Source: Nitrososphaerota archaeon | GTDB taxonomy: Archaea > Thermoproteota > Nitrososphaeria > Nitrososphaerales > CADDZS01 | Assembly: GCA_027886785.1 (NCBI GenBank) | Contig: JAPCJV010000083.1 | Location: 1 to 7,426 of the forward strand | Direction: 5' to 3' | Length of the DNA stretch: 7,426 bases | Part shown: one piece after another, positions 1-6,164 of the stretch | Layout of the letters: each line of letters opens with the position of its first letter | Position numbering within the stretch: position 1 is the first letter of the stretch | Notes under the pieces: model-generated | The model's database searches: none | Told to the model about the DNA's origin: nothing | What the model saw: the letters and a program-made list of their open reading frames with translations, nothing else | Program-made: the position numbers and the translations under genes

Positions 1-1319
1 ACGCCAGGCAGCGGAAAAGTAGCAGATCCCGGTTTTAGGTCTACTGGGGCAATACCTGGCTGGGGGCTTATCATTATGCCACCGGTCTCGGTCTGCCACC
101 AGGTGTCAACGATGGGTGCCTTTGAGTTACCGATTTGTGCGTAATACCACTTCCACGCTTCCGGATTTATGGGCTCCCCCACACTTCCGAGAAGTCTTAT
201 TGACGACAGATCGTGTTTTTTCGCCCATGCATCGCCGAACTTCATGTGAGATCTAATTGCAGTGGGAGAAGTGTAGAGAATCGTCACTCCGTACTTCTCT
301 ATGATGTTCCACCATCTGTCTGGCGCAGGAAAATCTGGCGCTCCCTCGTACAAAATCGAAGTTAAGCCGCAAAGTAGCGGACCGTATACAATATATGAAT
401 GTCCGGTTACCCATCCAATATCAGCCGCACACCAGTAGACGTCTCGGTCATTTACATCAAAGACCGTTTTTTGAGTAAAAAAAGTCCAGAGCATGTACCC
501 GCCGGTGCTGTGAGTCGCACCTTTCGGTTTCCCAGTGGTTCCAGATGTGTATAATATGTAGCTGGGATGTGTCCCCTCGACCATCTCGGCTTCTGGAACC
601 GGCGCGGGTTCGTCACGAATCAATTCATCGTACCAAAGGTCGCGCCCCTTTTCCATTAGCACTTCATTCCCCGCTCTTTTCACCACGATTACGTTTTGGA
701 CACCATTGGTCTGCCTCAGCGCCTCATCAACGACCGGTTTCAATTTGATCAATTTTCCTCTCCTGAACGCACCGTCGGAGGTTATGATCACCTTGCTTGA
801 GGAATCATTCACTCGGTCAGCGACGGCTTGAGAGGTGAACCCAGCGAAGATCACGGAATGAATCGCACCCAGTCGGAGAGTTGCAAGCATCGCGATTGGA
901 AGCTCGGGTATCATCGGGAGATAAATTGTAACCCTATCACCTTTTTTTACCCCTAATCGTTTTAGAGCATTCGAGAATTTACACACTTCTTGAAATAACT
1001 GTCCATAGGATAAAACTCGCGATGAGCCATCTTCTCCCTCCCAATAGTACGCTACCTTATTCTTACGCCAAGTTCCTGCATGTCTGTCGAGGGCATTGTA
1101 GCTGATGTTAGTTTTCCATTTCGCAAACCACCTACCGAAGGGAGGTTCGTCCATTTTTTCGAAAATGGGGCCGGTCTTCTGAGCCCAAAAGAGCTCGTCG
1201 GCGATCCTGTTCCAATATTCCTCAGGAGACGAAAGACTCTTCGAATGTTCCTCGTTTACGATTTGAATTCCGGGATTTACCATATCCCGGGTCGGAAGCA
1301 CTTCTCCCAGTTCAGCCAT
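1..1319 (-). CDS. acs: Acetyl-CoA synthetase (AMP-forming), N-terminal part, cut by window edge
   Basis: The enzyme activates acetate with ATP to acetyl-AMP and then forms acetyl-CoA in the cytoplasm. The frame is open from the ATG at 1319 to the window edge and gives 439 residues; the family is usually about 630-660 long, so roughly the last third, including the C-terminal domain and its catalytic lysine, lies outside. Visible motifs are the ATP-binding loop YTSGTTGKPKG (257-267), WVTGHSY (303-309), GSVGEPINPEAW (378-389) and WWQTETGG (407-414). The second Trp of WWQTE (408), with V304, T305 and V380, matches the residues known to make the small acyl pocket of acetate-specific members, so acetate rather than a longer acid is the likely substrate. 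The start is supported by a strong Shine-Dalgarno sequence, GGGAGG, 8 bases upstream, and by the typical N-terminal length. It is likely transcribed alone, because about 500 noncoding bases precede it. Confidence 0.95.
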   Translation of the reverse strand, partial: MAELGEVLPTRDMVNPGIQIVNEEHSKSLSSPEEYWNRIADELFWAQKTGPIFEKMDEPPFGRWFAKWKTNISYNALDRHAGTWRKNKVAYYWEGEDGSSRVLSYGQLFQEVCKFSNALKRLGVKKGDRVTIYLPMIPELPIAMLATLRLGAIHSVIFAGFTSQAVADRVNDSSSKVIITSDGAFRRGKLIKLKPVVDEALRQTNGVQNVIVVKRAGNEVLMEKGRDLWYDELIRDEPAPVPEAEMVEGTHPSYILYTSGTTGKPKGATHSTGGYMLWTFFTQKTVFDVNDRDVYWCAADIGWVTGHSYIVYGPLLCGLTSILYEGAPDFPAPDRWWNIIEKYGVTILYTSPTAIRSHMKFGDAWAKKHDLSSIRLLGSVGEPINPEAWKWYYAQIGNSKAPIVDTWWQTETGGIMISPQPGIAPVDLKPGSATFPLPG

Positions 1320-1327
1320 CTCTCTTT

Positions 1328-1333
1328 CCTCCC
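1328..1333 (-). promoter_or_regulatory. Ribosome binding site of acs
   Basis: On the minus strand the sequence reads GGGAGG with 8 bases to the ATG at 1319. It is the clearest Shine-Dalgarno sequence in the window and fixes the acs start. Confidence 0.75.
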
Positions 1334-1435
1334 AAAATTCGTGGTCTAACGTGCACAATTGGTCGGGATTGCTTTGGGTCGGCTATTTTTGGAGCCCTGC
1401 GGAGTGACGGCCAAACTCTCAACCGCCCTGTACAT

Positions 1436-1450
1436 CCAATAAATAAAAGC
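1436..1450 (-). promoter_or_regulatory. Candidate TATA box for acs
   Basis: The minus strand reads GCTTTTATTTATTGG, an A/T-rich octamer of archaeal TATA type. If used, transcription would begin about 25-27 bases downstream, near 1416, giving a leader of about 95 bases before acs. That leader holds a short GGCT/AGCC inverted repeat, but I recognise no riboswitch. This rests on base composition and position only. Confidence 0.4.
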
Positions 1451-1491
1451 ATAGATAGTGTATAGGAACTTTAGGAATTAGAGCTGGCCTT

Positions 1492-1510
1492 TAACTTTTA
1501 GAAAAAGTTA
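1492..1510. repeat. Perfect 8-bp inverted repeat upstream of acs
   Basis: TAACTTTT, a 3-base spacer and AAAAGTTA form a perfect inverted repeat. It lies inside a wider pair, GGAACT at 1465-1470 and AGTTCC at 1510-1515. It sits about 45 bases upstream of the candidate acs TATA box, so it could be a regulator site. It could equally be an RNA hairpin ending a transcript that runs from the PAC2 gene. Nothing here decides between these. Confidence 0.4.
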
Positions 1511-1792
1511 GTTCCAGACTATTCGAAATTATGCGGGAATCAGTTTTTATGAAGAGCGCGGATGAGAGTCGAACACTCCTTTCAAAAAGTCGTGATGAAC
1601 AGTATCAGCGAAGGACATAGTTGAAGCTGAGTTCATCTCGCTACCCTTTGAAGCAAATGCTGTACAAGGGTTGACAGGGACAAGCTGATGGGCGTGATTA
1701 CGTCCAAAACCTATTTTGTCCAGATTGGAGGAATACGGCAACAAGCTTTCCGAGCGTATACCGCGGTTAAAGTCTCTTCTAGTCTCTTTGGA

Positions 1793-1825
1793 CGGTTGCG
1801 CCAACCGGTGCGGCTGCGCTAGCCG
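1793..1825 (-). terminator. Two tandem 15-base hairpins at the PAC2 stop codon
   Basis: Two perfect hairpins sit side by side with a 3-base spacer: 1811-1825 (stem CGGCT/AGCCG, 5-base loop) and 1793-1807 (stem CGGTT/AACCG, 5-base loop, whose outer loop bases can also pair). The two 15-mers differ at three positions, and two of these are partners in the stem (C-G in one, T-A in the other), so the fold is kept. The PAC2 TAG stop lies in the loop of the first. No T-run follows, so this is not a classical intrinsic terminator; a 3'-end stabiliser or processing signal is equally possible. Confidence 0.45.
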
Positions 1826-2559
1826 TAAAACTCTTTGCCTTTGTTAGGAAGTTGATCACTTTGTTTCTTGTACTCTCCGGCAAGATCGTTTAAGCGCTGA
1901 TTCAATCGCTCTACGTTTTGCTCTAAATCCGCAGTTTCGATAGCTAGTCCAAATATCTGATTTATGGATTTGATCATACTCAGCGCAGCTCCTGGATCAG
2001 GAAAGTCCGTGGAAGCCGTGGTCAAAAGTGACACGCCACTGATTCGACGAGTTAGTGCTTGATTTAAGAGGCTGCCCCCAACTCCGCTGATCAAAGCTGA
2101 GCGAATCGGATTAATTCCTTTTTGCCCTAATTCTTTCATTCTGTCTTCGTTGCCAACGCCGAAAGTCTCTCTCTGATCTGGCATACCCGAAACTCCTACT
2201 CCATCCAAGACCACTATTTCTTTGCCGTGTATTTGGTCTACCCAGTCCAACAGGACCGAGGAGATCTCGTAAAGGCCCTCAATATCGATCGGCATTTCGC
2301 AAATCATTACCACGACGGTACCTGAATCATCTGAGTATATTCGAAAAGGGTGCCTGAGCTTTGCTCCCACGAAAACGGCAACCGGCGGAATGTGCTGAGA
2401 TTTCACGTGGGCTATTTCGTGGAGATTCAGCTTTTCTATCATATACCCGGCGCTGACCAATCCCACAAGTCCCGGGCCCACAAATCCGCCAAAAACAACT
2501 GGGCTGTGAAATTCCGTCTTTTCAAACTCGACAACTGTATCAAATAGATGATTGGTCAA
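1819..2559 (-). CDS. PAC2-family proteasome assembly chaperone homologue (Pba-like)
   Basis: A 246-residue protein of the PAC2 / archaeal proteasome-assembly-chaperone family (COG2047-like), relatives of which bind the 20S proteasome alpha ring and help assembly or adapt substrates. Evidence is the N-terminal glycine-rich strand-turn GFVGPGLVGL (25-34), the PP-containing segment near 58-59, a conserved acidic/hydrophobic core to about residue 205, and a polar heptad-like tail (about 208-238) that could be a coiled coil. It ends in Phe-Tyr-Gly, which fits the HbYX (hydrophobic-Tyr-any) tail that docks Pba-type proteins on the proteasome. The start is a TTG; an in-frame TAA lies 21 bases upstream and there is no ATG or GTG before the conserved core, so it is the only reasonable choice. 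AAAGGA just upstream can act as ribosome site. The tandem hairpins at 1793-1825 follow its stop. Family assignment is firm; the proteasome role is inferred. Confidence 0.9.
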   Translation of the reverse strand: MTNHLFDTVVEFEKTEFHSPVVFGGFVGPGLVGLVSAGYMIEKLNLHEIAHVKSQHIPPVAVFVGAKLRHPFRIYSDDSGTVVVMICEMPIDIEGLYEISSVLLDWVDQIHGKEIVVLDGVGVSGMPDQRETFGVGNEDRMKELGQKGINPIRSALISGVGGSLLNQALTRRISGVSLLTTASTDFPDPGAALSMIKSINQIFGLAIETADLEQNVERLNQRLNDLAGEYKKQSDQLPNKGKEFYG

Positions 2560-2589
2560 GAATCCTTTCGTTTGGCCTTAGCAATTTCC

Positions 2590-2603
2590 AAGCATATTTG
2601 CTT
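2590..2603 (-). promoter_or_regulatory. Candidate TATA box of the PAC2 gene within a small palindrome
   Basis: The minus strand reads AAGCAAATATGCTT, with AAATATGC as the TATA-like core and AAGCA/TGCTT as inverted arms. A start site about 26 bases downstream would fall near 2571 and give a leader of about a dozen bases containing the AAAGGA ribosome site before the TTG at 2559. Spacing fits well, but the TATA match is weak. Confidence 0.35.
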
Positions 2604-2636
2604 TAGCATGGAATAGGTTCTCAAAAAACGTTCAGA

Positions 2637-2662
2637 CTAGGGGCCCCCTAGGGGGCGATCGC
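2637..2662. repeat. Cluster of GC-rich palindromes
   Basis: Overlapping palindromes lie in 26 bases: CTAGGGG-C-CCCCTAG (2637-2651), a perfect 14-bp GCCCCCTAGGGGGC (2643-2656) and GCGATCGC (2655-2662). A further G6 run follows at 2667-2672. It contrasts with the A/T-rich DNA on both sides. It is far from any start codon, and its function is unknown. Confidence 0.55.
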
Positions 2663-2689
2663 AAGCGGGGGGAGGAAAATTTTGAAATT

Positions 2690-2717
2690 GTATAATGCAA
2701 GCTGGCTTGTATAATAC
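2690..2717. promoter_or_regulatory. Imperfect palindrome carrying two TTGTATAAT repeats
   Basis: Two 13-base half-sites around a TG centre match at 11 of 13 positions, with a perfect core CAAGC-TG-GCTTG. TTGTATAAT also occurs twice as a direct repeat (2688-2696 and 2707-2715, 19 bases apart). A dyad over TATA-like sequence is what a repressor site on an archaeal promoter looks like, but no start codon with a sensible frame lies close on either side, so the target is unclear. Confidence 0.35.
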
Positions 2718-2777
2718 GTATTTTTGATTGAGAACCTGACGATCAAATTAGCTGCAACTACCGACGATTCAAATTAT

Positions 2778-2795
2778 TCTCGACAAAAGTCGAGA
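2778..2795 (-). terminator. Perfect hairpin downstream of the DUF5752 gene
   Basis: TCTCGAC, a 4-base loop and GTCGAGA form a perfect 7-bp stem. In the direction of the DUF5752 gene it lies about 40 bases past the stop codon, and the loop plus following bases are T-rich (TTTT, then AATAATTT). This suits a transcript end, although archaeal terminators rely more on T-runs than on hairpins. Confidence 0.4.
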
Positions 2796-2835
2796 TGAAA
2801 CTTGTGTTATATGCGGCAGTTTTAGGTTTGGAAGC

Positions 2836-3189
2836 TTACACTTCGTGGGCCAGTTTTCTCAGCTTGCCGACACGCATCCGAATAATGCGCAACATCTTAG
2901 TTTTCAGCTCTTCAGGACTCAAATTTTGGGAAGAAACGGTCTGTAGCTGTTTCGCAAGAGTCGGGTCTCCGAGCATCCGAACCCAATTTTCAAAGTCGCC
3001 TCTTCGCGAGTGAAAACCGAGTGAAATCGGGTCCGCTATCTCGACCTGGGCAAGAAATTCGCGCAAACTGGTGGCTTTCAAACCTGAAGGTGAGCCTTCC
3101 CCAACGTAAAAATAAAACGCATTCTCATCCGGAACGTTGCGCAGGATATCAGAGACGCTCCTGTTTGGGCTAGAGGGTGCAGTGCTCAT
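2836..3189 (-). CDS. DUF5752 family protein, function unknown
   Basis: A 117-residue protein. Residues about 20-80 match my memory of the archaeal DUF5752 pattern: FYFYVGEG near 25-32, GLKATSLREFL (36-46), and the hallmark FHSRRGDFENWVRMLGDP (59-76). A helical, basic C-terminal tail follows. No function is established for the family and I see no catalytic or metal motif, signal peptide or membrane segment. The frame stays open further upstream to 3429, but that part overlaps the helicase gene and does not resemble the family. I therefore start at the ATG at 3189, about 19 residues before the conserved part. There is no Shine-Dalgarno sequence, so it is probably leaderless. It is transcribed divergently from the helicase across about 100 bases, which gives shared control but no proof of shared function. 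Confidence 0.8.
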   Translation of the reverse strand: MSTAPSSPNRSVSDILRNVPDENAFYFYVGEGSPSGLKATSLREFLAQVEIADPISLGFHSRRGDFENWVRMLGDPTLAKQLQTVSSQNLSPEELKTKMLRIIRMRVGKLRKLAHEV

Positions 3190-3209
3190 GGGCGACCGTT
3201 CGTGAGAGC

Positions 3210-3220
3210 ATCGCTTAAGG
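3210..3220 (-). promoter_or_regulatory. Candidate TATA-like element of the DUF5752 gene
   Basis: The minus strand reads CCTTAAGCGA, with the TTAA beginning 29 bases before the ATG at 3189. That is the expected distance for a leaderless archaeal promoter, in line with the lack of a ribosome site. The same octamer TTAAGCGA appears upstream of the CinA-like gene. The TATA match is weak. Confidence 0.3.
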
Positions 3221-3272
3221 TTACCCTTTCGAGTTCTCCTGCAAATCGGATACGTTTTGCGAAGAAGATTGC

Positions 3273-3281
3273 TTATTAATT
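3273..3281 (+). promoter_or_regulatory. Candidate TATA box of the helicase gene
   Basis: TTATTAATT is the best A/T-rich octamer in the divergent gap. A start site about 26 bases downstream would be near 3302, downstream of the TTG at 3288 and about a dozen bases before the GTG at 3315. If real, it argues for the GTG as helicase start. Confidence 0.35.
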
Positions 3282-3287
3282 TGGAGT

Positions 3288-6152
3288 TTGCATGACCTTC
3301 CCTCCCCAGAAAAAGTGACCCGATTGGAGAAGGCATCCTTTGAATTTCTCTCCCAGGAAATTCGAAACATAATTTCCGGCCTCGGTTTCGAAAGGGAAAC
3401 TCCGGTCCAAACGATCGCCATCCCAGCAATATTATCTGGGGAAAACGTCCTGATAATTTCTCCGACTGGCTCAGGAAAAACTGAAGCGGCCCTTCTTCCG
3501 GTTTTTGAAAAAATTAGGAAGGACGCAAATCTCTTTGGTACTAAAGCTCTGTACATTACGCCCTTGAGGGCTCTGAACAGAGACATGTTGAAGAGGATCA
3601 GCCAATGGGCGAAGCTTTTGGGACTGACAGTTGAAGTCAGGCACGGGGACACTTCCCAGAGCGACAGGAGAAGACAGGCGCTAAATCCTCCTGACATTTT
3701 GATTACTACGCCTGAAACGTTGCAGGTTCTGTTAATGGGTTCTAGATTGAGGGCAAATCTAAAGGGACTTCGTTATGTTATTGTAGATGAAATTCATCAA
3801 TTAGCAAACGACCGGCGGGGCTCTCAGCTTTCCTTCGGGCTGGAAAGGCTCGAAAAACTCGTAGGCACTCGAGTCCAGAGGATTGGCCTTTCGGCGACAG
3901 TCGGAAACCCGGACGACGTGGCAAAGTTTCTTTGTGGCGAAGATAAAACTTTCACCATTGTGGATACCAGTCAGATTAGAAAGATGGCCGCGTACGCTGT
4001 GGAGATGCCGATCCCGACAAAGGAGGACGATTTGAAGTCAAGGGAGTTATTTGTCACCCCGCACACGGTCGCCCGTTTGGAGAGAATCATCGATTTGGTC
4101 GAGGGACACGATCGGACTCTCATTTTCGTAAACAGCAGAACTATCGCCGAAGAACTCGGGTCTAGGCTGGGAATGCTCGGGATCAAATCCGGAGTTCATC
4201 ACGGTTCTCTCCCCAGGGAAGAAAGGGAAAGAGTGGAACAGGAGTTCAAAGATGGGGCGATTAGGGCAATGGTCTCTACTGCCACTCTTGAACTAGGAAT
4301 TGATATCGGATCTGTGGATCTCGTGATCCAGTACATGTCTCCCAGGCAGGTGAGTTCCCTTATCCAGCGCGTAGGGAGATCCGGGCATACTCTCCTGAGA
4401 AAGTCTGAGGGAATAATTCTATCCGTTAGTCCGGAAGATGCGCTCGAAGGAATTTCCATTTCTAATGAAGCGATCGCAAGGCGGCTAGAGCCGACCTTAA
4501 TCCACGAATCCCCTCTTGACGTGTTGGCGCATCAGGTGGCGGGTCTTCTCATGGAGTACGGAGAAATTTCCGTTGAAGAGGTGATGTCAATTTCGCATAG
4601 ATCCTTTTCGTACAGGTCGCTGACCAAAAACGCATTGCTTTCCGTTCTCCAGTTTATGGAAAGATTGGGGTACCTGACCCTCGATAACGGCCGCATCCTT
4701 CGTCGGAGAAAATGCCGTGAATACTATCTTGCTAACCTGTCAATGATTCGGGATGAAAGGCGCTACTCCGTTTTGGACATGACCACTCAGAAGAAAGTGG
4801 GAATTCTTGGGGAGGAGTTCATGATGCTCCATGCAAAAATTGGGGTGCACTTCATCATAAAGGGAAAAGTCTGGCAGATTGAATCGATTCAGGAAGACAT
4901 TGTGTATGTGACCCCGATCGTCGATCCCAGCGCTGCGATTCCCGGGTGGGATGGAGAGATGATTCCAATCCCTGAAGCGGTCGCTAGAAGTGTGGCCATC
5001 GAGAGGGGCCGAGTCGAAACGCTTGTGGAGAAACCCATCGAAGACTCCAATTTGACCTATGCTTTGAACTGGGATGCGGAGAAATCTGCGAGAGATGAAG
5101 TGGTCGAGGAAGTTAAAGAGCAAGCTCAGGTTTCAAGAGTTCCCACCGAAAAAAGGATCGTTGTCGAGCGCTTCAAGAATTATCTCATTATTCACACATC
5201 GGCGGGAGACAGGGTAAATTCTACCCTGGGCGAGCTATTCGAAGAAATCCTGGTGCGCATGGGAGGGTTGATCAGGCATTGGTGGAATGATGGGTACCGC
5301 GTCTTAATTGAGCTGACGACTGATGAGTACGAGACGGAAAAACTTGCCGAGAAACTGTTTCATTATGACGCTACGTTGCCAAGTTTCATAGAGGGAGTCT
5401 TGCGAAAGCATTTCCCGTTTGGGTATGAAATGAAATTTATCGCGGAGCGTTTTGGAGCTCTGAAGCGGGGCAGGATGATGTCCGGAGACGAGATGAAAGA
5501 ACTCGGGGTTAAATTCCGCTTTACTCCAATCTATGAGGAGACTCTGCGGGAGGCCTTTGCGACCAAGGTCGATATTCCGAGAACTGCCCAAATTCTAAAG
5601 GAATGCGACGAAGGAAAGATCAGGGTCTCATCTATAGTACTGGAGAAACCCAGTCCGATGGGCATCTACATTCTCTCTCGCTATGCTGAGGACGAAGATT
5701 ACTCAGAACCTGCCGTAAGTACTGTAGAATCAATGAGATCCAGTGTTTCGAAGGAGCTGATGAGTCTTCTTTGTTTTGATTGCTCCAATCTGCAGGAATT
5801 TGCAAGAGTGGGCGATCTTCCCGATTTCCCGGAATGCGAGAAATGTAATTCAAGACTGTTAGCCGTGATTTTTTACGGCGCAAGGTTTACTGCAAACGCC
5901 CTAATCAAGAAGAGATCGAGAACTCAAAGTCTGACCAAAGAGGAGAGCGATCTTCTATCCAAGACTAGAAGATCTGCCGATCTTGTACTTGCCTATGGAA
6001 AAAAGGGGATCATCGCGCAAACAGTCTATGGTGTAGGGCCCCAGATGGCTGCGAGAGTGTTGTCGAGAATGCACGATTCCGATGAGGCCTTCTATGAAGA
6101 TCTTTTGGAGGCAAAGCTCAAATTCATAGAGACCAAAAAGTACTGGGACTAG
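3288..6152 (+). CDS. lhr: Lhr-type superfamily 2 ATP-dependent helicase
   Basis: A 954-residue 3'-5' type helicase of the archaeal Lhr family, cytoplasmic, expected to unwind DNA or RNA-DNA duplexes in repair or RNA metabolism. Two RecA domains are complete: TPVQ (Q-motif-like, 38-41), Walker A PTGSGKT (59-65), TPLRAL (91-96), TTPETL (140-145), DEIH box (167-170), LSAT (201-204), LIFVNSR (278-284), motif V STATLELGIDIG (330-341) and motif VI QRVGRSGH (360-367). A winged-helix and the Lhr core/domain 4 region follow (about 400-820). A four-cysteine motif, CxxC-x17-CxxC (C829, C832, C850, C853), suggests a metal site, and the end, with a YGKKG...GVGP segment, is typical of archaeal Lhr proteins. 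I do not assign the aLhr1 or aLhr2 subgroup. The start is unsure: TTG at 3288, whose GGAG sits only one base away, or GTG at 3315 (945 residues); both keep the family core. Intact, with no sign of transfer. Confidence 0.96.
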   Translation: MHDLPSPEKVTRLEKASFEFLSQEIRNIISGLGFERETPVQTIAIPAILSGENVLIISPTGSGKTEAALLPVFEKIRKDANLFGTKALYITPLRALNRDMLKRISQWAKLLGLTVEVRHGDTSQSDRRRQALNPPDILITTPETLQVLLMGSRLRANLKGLRYVIVDEIHQLANDRRGSQLSFGLERLEKLVGTRVQRIGLSATVGNPDDVAKFLCGEDKTFTIVDTSQIRKMAAYAVEMPIPTKEDDLKSRELFVTPHTVARLERIIDLVEGHDRTLIFVNSRTIAEELGSRLGMLGIKSGVHHGSLPREERERVEQEFKDGAIRAMVSTATLELGIDIGSVDLVIQYMSPRQVSSLIQRVGRSGHTLLRKSEGIILSVSPEDALEGISISNEAIARRLEPTLIHESPLDVLAHQVAGLLMEYGEISVEEVMSISHRSFSYRSLTKNALLSVLQFMERLGYLTLDNGRILRRRKCREYYLANLSMIRDERRYSVLDMTTQKKVGILGEEFMMLHAKIGVHFIIKGKVWQIESIQEDIVYVTPIVDPSAAIPGWDGEMIPIPEAVARSVAIERGRVETLVEKPIEDSNLTYALNWDAEKSARDEVVEEVKEQAQVSRVPTEKRIVVERFKNYLIIHTSAGDRVNSTLGELFEEILVRMGGLIRHWWNDGYRVLIELTTDEYETEKLAEKLFHYDATLPSFIEGVLRKHFPFGYEMKFIAERFGALKRGRMMSGDEMKELGVKFRFTPIYEETLREAFATKVDIPRTAQILKECDEGKIRVSSIVLEKPSPMGIYILSRYAEDEDYSEPAVSTVESMRSSVSKELMSLLCFDCSNLQEFARVGDLPDFPECEKCNSRLLAVIFYGARFTANALIKKRSRTQSLTKEESDLLSKTRRSADLVLAYGKKGIIAQTVYGVGPQMAARVLSRMHDSDEAFYEDLLEAKLKFIETKKYWD

Positions 6153-6153
6153 A

Positions 6154-6160
6154 TTTTTTT
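6154..6160 (+). terminator. T7 run after the helicase stop
   Basis: Seven T residues begin two bases after the helicase TAG, followed by CTCCTT. Short T-runs end transcription in archaea. Here the run lies just before the small gene's TTG, so it would either end the helicase transcript or be read through to express that gene. Confidence 0.3.
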
Positions 6161-6164
6161 CTCC

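Larger units (their letters stand above)
1320..1818. other. Long gap between the PAC2 gene and acs
   Basis: About 500 bases without a convincing gene. The part next to acs holds its leader and a candidate TATA box. An 85-codon frame runs on the minus strand from a TTG at 1804 to 1547, but it has no Shine-Dalgarno sequence, no recognisable motif and an unconvincing composition, so I do not call it. Minus-strand 1641-1558 can close a tRNA-length 7-bp stem with one bulge but fails as a tRNA in its T arm. Its function is unknown. Confidence 0.6.

Noticed and set aside
545..1349. Plus-strand frames within acs
   Set aside because: They are antisense to the continuous acetyl-CoA synthetase frame, whose motifs are unambiguous.
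1592..1630. Box C (GTGATGA) and box D (CTGA) like pair on the plus strand, candidate C/D guide RNA
   Set aside because: Only 28 bases separate the boxes, and there is no clear C'/D' pair or terminal stem, so it falls short of the usual archaeal C/D RNA layout.
1558..1641. tRNA gene on the minus strand
   Set aside because: The T-loop-like GTTCGACTC has two mismatches in the T stem, and no D arm or anticodon arm can be drawn.
1547..1804. 85-codon minus-strand frame from a TTG
   Set aside because: No ribosome site, no motif and an unprotein-like composition; its start lies within the hairpin that follows the PAC2 gene.
2682..2715. Bacterial promoter (TTGAAA and perfect TATAAT)
   Set aside because: Spacing between TTGAAA and either TATAAT is wrong (3 or 22 bases), and the gene content is archaeal.
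3190..3429. Upstream extension of the DUF5752 frame to an ATG at 3429
   Set aside because: It runs antisense through the start of the helicase and does not resemble the family N-terminus; the ATG at 3189 gives the normal size.
6150..6152. TAG as a pyrrolysine codon
   Set aside because: The helicase reaches its normal C-terminal end at this TAG, the PAC2 gene also ends naturally at a TAG, and nothing in the window suggests recoding. Read-through remains only a speculative alternative.
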